Positions 7,110 through 15,071 of a stretch of DNA of 16,453 nucleotides are shown here, in pieces. This DNA comes from an uncultured Bacteroidota bacterium (GTDB lineage: Bacteria; Bacteroidota; Bacteroidia; Chitinophagales; Chitinophagaceae). Within the stretch, counting starts at the first letter, position 1. Each line of letters starts with the position of its first letter. The notes under the pieces are model-generated. The model saw nothing but the letters and a program-made list of their open reading frames with translations, ran no database searches and was not told where the DNA came from. The translations under genes were made by a program, and so were the position numbers. The stretch is from the NCBI GenBank assembly GCA_946887345.1, contig CAMPKR010000016.1:1-16453 (forward strand), written 5' to 3'.

Positions 7110-7745
7110 GCTTTCTGCGTACTTCTCCACCTCCGTACCCACAGCCTTTATCCATTCATTGAAGAGTCCGGCCTCAACAGCACACATCCTTTCTGCCAAT
7201 ACTTCCCAATCTTCACGGAAGTTAACCAGCATCCTGGTCATCTCTTCAAGGTGACCTTCTTCTTCAAGTATTATGGATTTCACGTTCACCTTTTGGTTGT
7301 GAGCGGTGAGTACGTCCTGGTAAACTCCATAAAGGCTATCAGCTCTTACTTCTATGGCATAGGTCACCAGCAAGTAGGCTCCGTGGTCTACATCACGGCC
7401 TTTCAAACCTATCTCTTCACTTAGGTAACGGCAAGCAGCCACGTCCAGCCGGTGCAGGTATTGATAGGAACTCAGCGGAGCCAGCAGATTCTTAAAGCTA
7501 TAGTCTGGACAGGCCTCCGCATCTATCTTCCCTATCTGCTTTTTCAGGTAGTACGCATGCCTTGCTTCTTCGGCGGCATGCTTCAATACTATTATATCAG
7601 TATGAACAGGATCTTCATAACGCGAGATTTTTCGCGCTCCTGTGTTTTCCATCATCGAGAGGCTGTTCAGCCACTTGCCGTGCAGCTCTGCTGATGGTAC
7701 TATAATATTGAGAATGTCCTTCAGTTTCTGTGTCGCTTCACTCAT
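7098..7745 (-). CDS. Ferritin-like putative di-iron protein, last gene of the biotin cluster
   Basis: The 215-residue protein is almost wholly helical and cytosolic (no signal peptide). It has the full ligand pattern of the ferritin-like di-iron superfamily: E33 in helix 1 (MMENTGARK), E60xxH63 in HAAEEARHAYYLK, E132 in AIEVRADSLY, and E162xxH165 in ILEEEGHLEEM. The spacing of about 27-30 residues within each pair suits a four-helix bundle. Members of this superfamily include O2-activating oxygenases and desaturases, aldehyde deformylating oxygenase, MiaE and iron-storage proteins. I cannot assign it to a named family. It starts 4 bp after the bioA stop codon and has no promoter of its own in sight, so it is probably translated from the bio mRNA. 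The cluster lacks any known pimeloyl-synthesis gene, so a role in supplying or processing the precursor is an attractive inference. An unrelated redox or iron role is equally unexcluded. Confidence 0.8.
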   Translation of the reverse strand: MSEATQKLKDILNIIVPSAELHGKWLNSLSMMENTGARKISRYEDPVHTDIIVLKHAAEEARHAYYLKKQIGKIDAEACPDYSFKNLLAPLSSYQYLHRLDVAACRYLSEEIGLKGRDVDHGAYLLVTYAIEVRADSLYGVYQDVLTAHNQKVNVKSIILEEEGHLEEMTRMLVNFREDWEVLAERMCAVEAGLFNEWIKAVGTEVEKYAESLHI

Positions 7746-7749
7746 GTTC

Positions 7750-9021
7750 TTACAATGTCATTAATAATTCTTCGATAGCGGCGTATATATACTCAAGGTC
7801 TTCGTTGGCGATGCAGTAGGGCGGGAGCAGGTAAATGATATTACCCAGCGGACGCAAAAGTATGTTTCTTTCTATAAAGAACCTGTAAAGTCTGTCCCTT
7901 TGTTCGTTAGTGTAAGAAGTAGAGCTACCTGTATTTAACTCAAAAGCAATAATTGTCCCGACCTGCCTTATCTCTTTTACTTTTTCATGCCCTCTTACCT
8001 TGTCCGCAAAGGCTGCATGAGTTTGCTCTATCCGCTTCCGGCTCTCAGTACATTCATCCTTAAGCAGTAGGTCCAGGCTGGCAAGTCCGGCTGCACAGGC
8101 CAATGGGTTTGCGGTATAAGAATGTCCATGATACAGGGTCTTGCCCCTGTCATCATCATAGAACGCATCAAATATATGCTGACGACAGGAAGTTACGCCC
8201 ATGGGCATAGTACCACCGGTGAGTCCTTTTGAGAGACATATCATATCGGGCTCGGTAGCTACATTGTCGCATGCAAACAACTTCCCTGTCCTTCCAAATC
8301 CTGTCATTACTTCATCGGAAATTATCAGCACCTCATACTCTTTACACAGCCCAAATAACTGTTCAAGCACATCAGCACTGTAGACGCGCATACCTGCGGT
8401 TCCCTGTATCAAAGGTTCGGCAATAAATGCCGCCACTTCTTTATTTGCAAGTAGTTGTTTAAGCTCCCCAATACTCTCCTTTCCATCTCCTTCAGGAAAA
8501 GAGATGAACGCAACTTCGAACAACTTATCATCGAAAGGCTGTGTGAACATGCTCCTTCCACTCACCGACATAGCCCCGAAGGTATCGCCGTGGTAAGCTC
8601 CTTCTATGGCAACTATTTTCTTCTTAGGCCTTCCTTTATTCTCCCAGTATTGCAGTGCCATCTTCAGCGCCACTTCTACTGCGGTAGAACCATTATCAGA
8701 ATAGAATATCTTCTTCTGTTCTCCGGGAAGTATCTCCAGTAGTCTTTCTGCCAACTCCACTGCAGGCTCGTGCGTAAAGCCAGCAAATATGCTGTGCTCC
8801 AGGGTTTGAGCCTGTTCACCCACTTTCCTGGCAATATGCGGATGAGAATGCCCGTGCAGGTTCACCCACCAGGAGGATATTGCATCTATAAATCTATTAC
8901 CTTCTTCGTCAAACAGGTAAGCACCCTTACCACGCACCACTCCTATAGCCTCCGGCCACAGCTTCATAGGCGTGTAAGGATGCCATATCACTTTACTATC
9001 CCGTTCCCTGATGCTACTCAT
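7750..9021 (-). CDS. bioA: Adenosylmethionine-8-amino-7-oxononanoate aminotransferase
   Basis: BioA transfers the amino group of S-adenosylmethionine to 8-amino-7-oxononanoate (KAPA), giving 7,8-diaminononanoate. The 423-residue class III PLP aminotransferase has the BioA-specific N-terminal HPYTPMK (14-20) and SSWWVNLHGH (49-58, substrate pocket), the PLP-phosphate-binding NGSTAVE (110-116), the class signature DEVMTGFGRTG (236-246) with the PLP-pairing Asp, and the Schiff-base K265 in LSKGLTGG. HGHSYTANPLACAA at 298-311 is also characteristic. Length is normal. The start codon overlaps the bioD stop by 8 bp (ATGAGTAG), implying translational coupling, and the stop is 4 bp before the ferritin-like gene. 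Confidence 0.97.
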   Translation of the reverse strand: MSSIRERDSKVIWHPYTPMKLWPEAIGVVRGKGAYLFDEEGNRFIDAISSWWVNLHGHSHPHIARKVGEQAQTLEHSIFAGFTHEPAVELAERLLEILPGEQKKIFYSDNGSTAVEVALKMALQYWENKGRPKKKIVAIEGAYHGDTFGAMSVSGRSMFTQPFDDKLFEVAFISFPEGDGKESIGELKQLLANKEVAAFIAEPLIQGTAGMRVYSADVLEQLFGLCKEYEVLIISDEVMTGFGRTGKLFACDNVATEPDMICLSKGLTGGTMPMGVTSCRQHIFDAFYDDDRGKTLYHGHSYTANPLACAAGLASLDLLLKDECTESRKRIEQTHAAFADKVRGHEKVKEIRQVGTIIAFELNTGSSTSYTNEQRDRLYRFFIERNILLRPLGNIIYLLPPYCIANEDLEYIYAAIEELLMTL

Positions 9022-9649
9022 GTCCTGTCTTCTGCCTGAGGGCTGTTTGTATGATCAATGCCTGCTGCGTTATTTTCTCATGTGTAAGTTGATCGAAGCG
9101 AGGTATATGTGCAATGATTGGCAAGCCACTGTACTCTTCTATGAACGATTCGGAAGAGTTGTTCTGCTCCCCATTCATTATTATACCCAGCAATTTTATT
9201 CCCCTCGCCTTCATCACTTCCACACTCATCAGGGTATGGTTGATGCTACCCAGGTAGTTGTTGGAGATCAGTATCACCGGCAGGTCGTAGTGTTGCACAA
9301 AGTCGGCCATGGTAGCGTTGGCAGTCATTGGCGAATGTAATCCACCCGCTGTTTCTACTATCAGTATACGCTCTGTTTTCGGGAAAGGGAAAAGCTTATA
9401 GTCTATCTCCACTTTGTCCATATAGGCAGCTACGTGTGGTGACATAGCCTCGGTCAAACGATGCGCCTCAGGATGCACCCTCGCCATTCCATTGCTTAGC
9501 AACCTGGCTACCTGTATGGTATCTGAATTATCCAGGTCTCCCGCCTGCACCGGCTTCCAGTAGTCGGCTCCCAGCGCTTCGGCTATCACTGCCGATGCAA
9601 TGGTCTTACCGACACCGGTATGTATACCTACTATCGCTATCGCTCTCAT
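9014..9649 (-). CDS. bioD: Dethiobiotin synthetase
   Basis: BioD carboxylates 7,8-diaminononanoate and closes the ureido ring using ATP and CO2 to form dethiobiotin. The 211-residue P-loop protein shows the BioD form of Walker A, GIHTGVGKT (8-16), the substrate-binding KPVQAG with K32 (32-37), and ETAGGLHSP (99-107), the switch-like motif of the family. It is slightly shorter than the E. coli enzyme but contains all core elements. Its ATG overlaps the bioF TGA (ATGA, 9646-9649) and its own stop overlaps the bioA start, so the three genes are translationally coupled. Confidence 0.96.
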   Translation of the reverse strand: MRAIAIVGIHTGVGKTIASAVIAEALGADYWKPVQAGDLDNSDTIQVARLLSNGMARVHPEAHRLTEAMSPHVAAYMDKVEIDYKLFPFPKTERILIVETAGGLHSPMTANATMADFVQHYDLPVILISNNYLGSINHTLMSVEVMKARGIKLLGIIMNGEQNNSSESFIEEYSGLPIIAHIPRFDQLTHEKITQQALIIQTALRQKTGHE

Positions 9650-10752
9650 ACTACTCCATTTAAAGTTTGAAATAAGAGGTCTATTTGTTCTTTCGTGTTA
9701 AATGCATGCAGGCAGACACGCAGCCTTTCTGAACCCTTTGGTACTGTAGGACTCAGTATAGCATTTACCTGCAAACCTTTGCTCTGTAGCAGTTCCGCAG
9801 CCATCCTCGCTTTTTCATTCGATCCCAGGATCAACACCTGTATGGGGCTGCTGCTGTCTTTCCACGCTGCCCTGCTATCCTTTGTCTTTTCTCTAAAATA
9901 CCGTATCAAATTGTGCAAGTCCTCATTTGAGAAATCCTTACTGCTTAGATACTCGTATGCTTCCCTTACTGCCGAAATATTCTGCGGGGGCAAAGCGGTA
10001 GTATATATAAACGGTCTGGCAAAATTAACAAGGAACTGTTTCAGCTTTTCACTCCCCACTACTACAGCTCCATGACAACCTAATGCCTTCCCAAAAGTAT
10101 GCATGCGAGCGAATACCTTATCCTCAAGTCCCAGCTTCGATACCATCCCCGATCCTCTCTTCCCGAATATCCCTGTAGCATGCGCCTCATCTACTACCAT
10201 GCTCGCTCCATATTTTTGAGTCAAACTAACTATCTCGTTAAGCGGAGCAGTATCACCATCCATCGAATAAACGGACTCTACCACAACAATTGTAGCTGTA
10301 TCCTTATGCTGGTCCAGCTTCTTCTCCAATTCTCCCACATCATTGTGAGCGAATTTATATTGCCTGGGTGCGAGGCTCAGCTTGATACCATCTATGATAC
10401 TGGCATGACAGAGTTCATCATACAGAATGGTCGTATGCCTGTCGGCTATCGAAGAAAGCAGTCCCGTATTTGCATCATATCCTGAGTTAAATAACAATGC
10501 CGCTTCTACGCCATGATGTTTCGCAATTATCCTTTCCAGCTCTTCTGTCTCCTTCGCATTGCCCGAAAGCAAACGCGAACCGGTCGAACCCGTTGTTTTA
10601 TTCCCGACTTGTAAAATATTATTGGTAGCTATTCCAAGGTAATCATTAGAAAAAAAATCAACCGCAGCACGCTCTGTCTTCAGTTTACGTAGATTACCTG
10701 CCGCTATGCGTTCCTGTAGTTTGCGTTCTATATATTGTTCCACAGGATCCAT
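9646..10752 (-). CDS. bioF: 8-amino-7-oxononanoate synthase
   Basis: BioF condenses a pimeloyl thioester (pimeloyl-ACP or -CoA) with L-alanine, releasing CO2 and giving KAPA. The 368-residue alpha-oxoamine synthase has DFFSNDYLG (32-40), GSTGSR and SGN (55-65), YDELCHASIIDG (111-122, with His116 expected to stack on PLP), VESVYSMDGD (158-167), DEAHATG (188-194) with the PLP-pairing Asp, and the PLP lysine K222 in TFGKALG. Related enzymes of the family (KBL, ALAS, SPT) share this fold; the biotin-cluster position settles the assignment. It begins 6 bp after the bioB stop and overlaps bioD by 4 bp. It is the enzyme that would use the pimeloyl precursor whose source is not evident here. Confidence 0.95.
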   Translation of the reverse strand: MDPVEQYIERKLQERIAAGNLRKLKTERAAVDFFSNDYLGIATNNILQVGNKTTGSTGSRLLSGNAKETEELERIIAKHHGVEAALLFNSGYDANTGLLSSIADRHTTILYDELCHASIIDGIKLSLAPRQYKFAHNDVGELEKKLDQHKDTATIVVVESVYSMDGDTAPLNEIVSLTQKYGASMVVDEAHATGIFGKRGSGMVSKLGLEDKVFARMHTFGKALGCHGAVVVGSEKLKQFLVNFARPFIYTTALPPQNISAVREAYEYLSSKDFSNEDLHNLIRYFREKTKDSRAAWKDSSSPIQVLILGSNEKARMAAELLQSKGLQVNAILSPTVPKGSERLRVCLHAFNTKEQIDLLFQTLNGVV

Positions 10753-10758
10753 ATCATT

Positions 10759-11742
10759 CTATACTTCTTCTAATACTGGCTTATCTGCAAAAGCTGCTTT
10801 GGCCGTAAGTCCAAGTATCCTGAACATTTCCATGTCCTCGTTGAACTCCGGATTCGCAGTCGTCAGCAACTTGTCTCCTGCAAAGATCGAGTTGGCACCC
10901 GCCAGGAAACACAGAGCCTGCTCAGCCATGGAAAGCTCCAGCCTGCCCGCCGATAAGCGCACTGCCGACTTAGGCATTATTATCCTCGCCGTAGCTATCA
11001 TTCTTACCAGTTCATCAAAAGGTACTCGCTTATTCCCGGCAAGAGGTGTTCCTTTCACAGGCACCAGCACGTTAATAGGTACTGATTCCGGATGCTTTGG
11101 CAGGTTCACCAATGTATGCAGCATCTCCATCCGGTCATCATCCGTTTCACCCAGTCCTATTATACCACCGCTACATACCGAGATGCCGGCGTTGCGCACA
11201 TGCTCCAGCGTATTCAGCCTGTCATCATATGTACGCGTGGTAATGATCGACTCGTAATGGCTTTCCGATGTATCTATATTATGATTGTACGCGTATAGTC
11301 CGGCATCCGCCAGTTTCTGTGCCTGGCTTTCGCTCAGCATACCCAGCGTACAGCAAACTTCCATATCCAGCTTCGTCACTTCTTTCACCATATCCAGCAC
11401 GCGGTCAAAGTCGCGGTTGTCCCTCACTTCTCTCCACGCAGCTCCCATGCAGAACCTGCTGGCTCCGCCCATTTTGGCGCGCTTTGCATTTTCTACCACC
11501 TCATCGGTCTTCATCAGCGCCTGCACTTTTATATCCGTATGGAACCTTGCCGCTTGGGGGCAGTAAGAACAATCCTCGCTGCAGCCACCGGTCTTTATCG
11601 ATAGAAGACTGCTCACCTGTACTTCACCCACTTTATGGTTACGTGCATGTACACCGCCGGCTTCCATTACCAGCGCCATCAGCGGCTTTTCATATATCTC
11701 CTTTATTTCTTCTAAACTCCAGTCGTGACGAATTCCTGACAT
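10759..11742 (-). CDS. bioB: Biotin synthase (radical SAM)
   Basis: BioB inserts sulfur into dethiobiotin by radical-SAM chemistry. The 327-residue protein has the CxxxCxxC motif for the [4Fe-4S]-SAM cluster (C54, C58, C61 in [13 protein letters not shown]). It also has the four ligands of the sacrificial [2Fe-2S] cluster at the positions expected from E. coli BioB: C98 in [10 protein letters not shown]130 in [10 protein letters not shown]190 in [12 protein letters not shown] and R262 in VRLSAGR. The YNHNIDTSE segment at 152-160 is also conserved. It is first in the cluster, and AAGGA lies just before the ATG. A promoter and an inverted repeat lie in the 170-bp region shared with the divergent M16 peptidase gene. 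Confidence 0.98.
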   Translation of the reverse strand: MSGIRHDWSLEEIKEIYEKPLMALVMEAGGVHARNHKVGEVQVSSLLSIKTGGCSEDCSYCPQAARFHTDIKVQALMKTDEVVENAKRAKMGGASRFCMGAAWREVRDNRDFDRVLDMVKEVTKLDMEVCCTLGMLSESQAQKLADAGLYAYNHNIDTSESHYESIITTRTYDDRLNTLEHVRNAGISVCSGGIIGLGETDDDRMEMLHTLVNLPKHPESVPINVLVPVKGTPLAGNKRVPFDELVRMIATARIIMPKSAVRLSAGRLELSMAEQALCFLAGANSIFAGDKLLTTANPEFNEDMEMFRILGLTAKAAFADKPVLEEV

Positions 11743-11763
11743 ATATCCTTGTTTGGGAGGGCT

Positions 11764-11793
11764 AAAATATACCTATTGACCATATCCAGCAAA
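11764..11793 (-). promoter_or_regulatory. bioB: Candidate promoter of the bio cluster
   Basis: On the minus strand, TTTG (11793-11790) and TATATTTT (11771-11764) are 18 nt apart, one mismatch from the Bacteroidota -7 consensus TAnnTTTG. Predicted initiation near 11757 would leave a leader of about 15 nt before the bioB ATG at 11742. The spacing is one base shorter than usual, so this is a moderate call. Confidence 0.5.
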
Positions 11794-11798
11794 TAGGT
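11771..11798. promoter_or_regulatory. Inverted repeat in the bioB promoter, possible operator
   Basis: ACCTATT (11771-11777) and AATAGGT (11792-11798) are perfect 7-bp inverted arms separated by 14 nt. They lie exactly over the -33 to -7 spacer of the candidate bioB promoter. The arm spacing resembles a two-half-site operator, but the arms do not match the classical BirA consensus (TTGTtAACC...GGTTaACAA). In AT-rich intergenic DNA a 7-bp repeat can arise by chance. Confidence 0.3.
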
Positions 11799-11865
11799 GG
11801 TTTATTGCATATTTATTTACAATCAATTGACGGTTAAAGCTCAGCTTACACCCATTAATTATTTG

Positions 11866-11873
11866 TATTTTCG
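11866..11873 (+). promoter_or_regulatory. Weak -7-like element upstream of the M16 peptidase gene
   Basis: TATTTTCG lies 40 nt before the ATG at 11913 and differs from TAnnTTTG at one position. No TTG is found at the right distance upstream (TTA at 11846-11848 is the nearest partial match), so the assignment is tentative. Confidence 0.3.
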
Positions 11874-11912
11874 CCATCTTATTTTTTCAGAAATAAATAG
11901 CTAATCAATAAT

Positions 11913-14840
11913 ATGAATTTTATCAAATCCGCCTTACTGGTAGCGGCACTGGCATTTTCTGTGTCAGGCGTGGCCCAGGGCAAGCATGAATGGGAAGAGG
12001 GTACTTCGGGAAAGTATAAGTACAAATATGTTACTAACGATCCTATGCAGGCCCGTTTCTACACGCTCGATAATGGCCTGACGGTTATCCTCAGCCCGAT
12101 AAAGAAAGATCCGCGAATGCAGGTTTATATTGCCACTAAAGCCGGCAGCAAAACAGATCCTGCAGACCACACTGGCCTGGCGCACTACCTCGAGCATATG
12201 CTCTTTAAAGGCACCACGAAATATGGTTCCCTGGACTGGAGCAAGGAAAAACCGCTGCTCGATCAGATTGAAAAGCTGTACGAGGAATACAATGTGGCCC
12301 CGGCTGCCAGGCGTCCTGCTCTTTATCATATCATCGATTCTGTTTCAGGTGTTGCTTCTAAATATTCTATAGCTAACGAATACGACAAGCTGATGTCTTC
12401 AATTGGAGCACAAGGCACTAATGCGTTTACTTCCTTTGAGCAAACGGTCTATACAGAAGACATTCCGGCAAATACAATCGACAAATTTCTAAAGATCCAG
12501 GCCGACAGATTTACCGATCCTGTATTTCGCATTTTTCATACAGAGTTGGAGGCAGTATATGAGGAGAAGAACCGAACCCTGGACAACGATGGCAGAAAGG
12601 CGAACGAACTGCTGATGTCTAACCTGTTCCTGAATCACAACTATGGCAAGCAAACAACAATAGGCACTATCGAACACCTGAAGAGTCCTTCGCTCACTGC
12701 GATCCGTCGATATTTCGAAACATACTATGTCCCGAACAATATGGGAGTTATTATCTCCGGCGATTTCGATCCTGAAGAAATGATCAAGAAGGTAGATGCC
12801 GAATTTGGTCGCATGAAAAAGAAACCTGTCCCTGCCTATACTTTCCAACCGGAAACGCCCCTCACCAGCCCTGTGGTAAAAGAAGTTGTTGGCCCGGATG
12901 CTGAGTCCGTGTCAATGGCTTACCGTTTGCCCGGCGTTCATTCTAAGGACGCAGTACTGGCTGATCTCGTTGGCCAAATTCTCTCCAACGGCCGCGCAGG
13001 TCTTATAGACCTCAACCTGGTGAAAAAACAAAAAATGCTGAAGGCATCCGCAGGTGCACAAATTCTGGTAGACCATGGCTTCATGTACCTCCAGGGCTCA
13101 CCTACCAGCGGCCAGACCTTAGAGGAAGTAAGAGATTTGATGCTCGGCGAAGTGCGCAACCTGAAGAAAGGCAACTTTGACAATGACCTTATTCTTTCTA
13201 TTGTCAACAACATGAAAAAATACCTCATGAGGCAAACAGAAAGCTACAATTCAAGGGCCTCTATCCTCATGAGCGCTTTCACAGGTGAAGAAGACTGGAA
13301 GACCGACGTGGAGTATATAGAACTGATGTCTAAGTATACTAAACAGGATATTGTTGATTTCGCCAACAGGTACCTGGGCGATAACTACGTAGCCGTCTTC
13401 AAGCGCAAGGGCGAGGACAAGAATACACTGAAAGTGGAGAAACCACCGATTACTCCCGTAGAGACAAACGCAGGCAAAGAGTCAGAATACGTGAAGATGA
13501 TGAACGCTATGCCTGTGTCTAAACTGCAGCCTGTATGGGTTGATTATAGTAAAGACATGCAACGTGGCAAGTCAGGACCTGCTGAAGTACTTTATGTAAA
13601 GAACAGCACCAATGGCCTTTTCCGCATGAGCTACCGGTTCAATTTAGGTAACTGGAATGATAAAAAACTAGCCGTGGCAGCCCAGTACCTCCAGTTCCTC
13701 GGTACTGATAAAATGAGTTCCGAAGATATCTCTAAAGAATTCTACAAGTTAGCTTGCAGTTTCAGTGTAAATACTTCTAACGAATTCACTACCGTAACCA
13801 TCGAGGGCCTGGATGAGAATTTTGAAAGCGCTGTTACCCTTTTTGAGGGCCTGGTTAACAATTGTAAATCAGACGAACAGGCACTTGCCTCACTCAAAGG
13901 TCGCCTTGCTAAGGCCCGTTCCGATGCAAAAAACAATAAGGGTGCCATCATGCAAGGGCTCATTAGCTATGCACGCTACGGCTCCGCCAATCCGTTCAAT
14001 AATGTCCTGAGTAATGACGAACTCAAAAACCTTAAAGGTGAAGAATTAGTCGATCTGTTGCATTCGCTTAAGTCATACGAGCACCGCATCATTTATTACG
14101 GCCCAAGGGATCTGAATACGCTTACTTCAACGCTCACCGACAGGAGAGCACTACCTGCCACATTCAAGTCTGTCCCGATGGCTAAGAAATTTGACTACTC
14201 AAAACAATCTCAGACAGAAGTTCTCTTTGCCGACTACGATATGGTTCAGAGCGAGATACGATGGGTACGCAATATCTCTGGCTACAATCCTGAGCAGCAG
14301 CCGGTGATTGACATCTTCAACAACTACTTTGGCGGCGGCATGGGTACTATCGTATTCCAGACCATCCGTGAAAGCAAGGCTCTTGCGTACTCTACCAGCG
14401 CCTATGTGGTAACTCCTGAAAAGCGCGAAGACCCTTACTATATATCTGCCTACGTAGGTTGCCAGGCTGATAAATTCAAGGAATCTATCGCAGCCATGAA
14501 CGAGCTACTGAGCGACCTGCCTTCCGTAGAGAATAATATCATCAATGCGCGTACCGGGATCAAAAAAGACATCGAAACCGAACGCATTTCCGAAGACGGC
14601 ATCATTTACAACTACCTCGCCGCAGAACGCAAGGGACTGAAAAATGATATCCGGCAGATGATCTACGAAAAGGCAGACAACATCAATTACTCTACCCTTT
14701 CGCAGTTCCACAAAGACAATATGTCTAAAAAGCCATACACTTACTGTGTATTGGCTTCTGAAAAGAAAATAAACTCAGCAGATATGCAACAAATAGGCAA
14801 GGTGAAGAAACTCAGCCTTGAGGAAATATTCGGCTACTAG
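11913..14840 (+). CDS. Periplasmic M16-family zinc metallopeptidase (insulinase/pitrilysin type)
   Basis: The 975-residue protein begins with a signal peptide (MNFIKSALLVAALAFSVSGV, cleavage after VA at about residue 21), so it acts beyond the cytoplasmic membrane. The first M16 domain has the inverted zinc motif HxxEH as H91-Y-L-E94-H95 in GLAHYLEHMLFKGT. The expected third ligand is a glutamate in AVYEEKNRTLDND (E217 or E218). It is followed by its partner domain (YFETYYVPNNMGVIISGDFDPEE, about 267-289). The second half repeats the pair without HxxEH and is thus non-catalytic. Its RESKALAY (R819 and Y826) matches the conserved Arg/Tyr pair that contacts substrate in M16 enzymes. A single chain with both halves forms the closed peptidase chamber. 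Compared with short M16B enzymes there is an insertion of about 45 residues (about 110-160) after the zinc motif. The gene is monocistronic between a divergent promoter region and a strong terminator. Substrates are unknown. Confidence 0.94.
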   Translation: MNFIKSALLVAALAFSVSGVAQGKHEWEEGTSGKYKYKYVTNDPMQARFYTLDNGLTVILSPIKKDPRMQVYIATKAGSKTDPADHTGLAHYLEHMLFKGTTKYGSLDWSKEKPLLDQIEKLYEEYNVAPAARRPALYHIIDSVSGVASKYSIANEYDKLMSSIGAQGTNAFTSFEQTVYTEDIPANTIDKFLKIQADRFTDPVFRIFHTELEAVYEEKNRTLDNDGRKANELLMSNLFLNHNYGKQTTIGTIEHLKSPSLTAIRRYFETYYVPNNMGVIISGDFDPEEMIKKVDAEFGRMKKKPVPAYTFQPETPLTSPVVKEVVGPDAESVSMAYRLPGVHSKDAVLADLVGQILSNGRAGLIDLNLVKKQKMLKASAGAQILVDHGFMYLQGSPTSGQTLEEVRDLMLGEVRNLKKGNFDNDLILSIVNNMKKYLMRQTESYNSRASILMSAFTGEEDWKTDVEYIELMSKYTKQDIVDFANRYLGDNYVAVFKRKGEDKNTLKVEKPPITPVETNAGKESEYVKMMNAMPVSKLQPVWVDYSKDMQRGKSGPAEVLYVKNSTNGLFRMSYRFNLGNWNDKKLAVAAQYLQFLGTDKMSSEDISKEFYKLACSFSVNTSNEFTTVTIEGLDENFESAVTLFEGLVNNCKSDEQALASLKGRLAKARSDAKNNKGAIMQGLISYARYGSANPFNNVLSNDELKNLKGEELVDLLHSLKSYEHRIIYYGPRDLNTLTSTLTDRRALPATFKSVPMAKKFDYSKQSQTEVLFADYDMVQSEIRWVRNISGYNPEQQPVIDIFNNYFGGGMGTIVFQTIRESKALAYSTSAYVVTPEKREDPYYISAYVGCQADKFKESIAAMNELLSDLPSVENNIINARTGIKKDIETERISEDGIIYNYLAAERKGLKNDIRQMIYEKADNINYSTLSQFHKDNMSKKPYTYCVLASEKKINSADMQQIGKVKKLSLEEIFGY

Positions 14841-14855
14841 TCTTAATCTTTTTTT

Positions 14856-14891
14856 AAAAAAATGCCCGTGGGTTTCCTCGGGCATTTTTTT
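14856..14891 (+). terminator. Intrinsic terminator after the M16 peptidase gene
   Basis: TGCCCG (14863-14868) pairs with CGGGCA (14879-14884), with two further G-C pairs inside a T-T mismatch. The stem is extended outward by seven A-T pairs (A-run 14856-14862, T-run 14885-14891). The T7 run provides the U-tract. It starts 16 bp after the stop codon. The symmetrical A/T flanks would let it work on both strands. Confidence 0.9.
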
Positions 14892-15071
14892 GCTATTAAT
14901 TAACTACTGATTAATATCCAACCCACTTATTTTAAGCAGATGGGCGACTAACTTTTTCTCCCCAAATTCCGTCTATCCGAATGCAACGCAGAACCGTGTT
15001 GTTTAGTATGAATATTTACTTTTTTAACATTATTTTTCCGTATTTTACTTAATATTTAATACCTATAATAT
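14892..15071. other. AT-rich intergenic region before the PKD-protein gene
   Basis: This 180-bp stretch between the terminator and the next ATG is strongly AT-rich toward its right end (14,990 onward) and presumably holds the promoter of the PKD-repeat gene. TACTTTTT (about 15017-15024) and TATTTTAC (about 15041-15048) resemble parts of the -7 consensus, but neither has a properly spaced TTG. I see no coding potential or stable RNA structure. Confidence 0.5.

Noticed and set aside
11775..11807. Possible BirA operator (TTGACC...GGTTTATTG) upstream of bioB
   Set aside because: Only about 6 of 9 and 5 of 9 positions match the BirA half-sites, at a spacing of 17. That is too degenerate to report as a BirA box.
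12489..12848. Minus-strand open frame inside the M16 peptidase gene
   Set aside because: The peptidase frame is unambiguous through this region and the antisense translation has no family features.
14895..14913. Repeated ATTAAT motifs before the PKD gene
   Set aside because: Short palindromic AT words in AT-rich intergenic DNA, with no spacing or context that suggests an operator.
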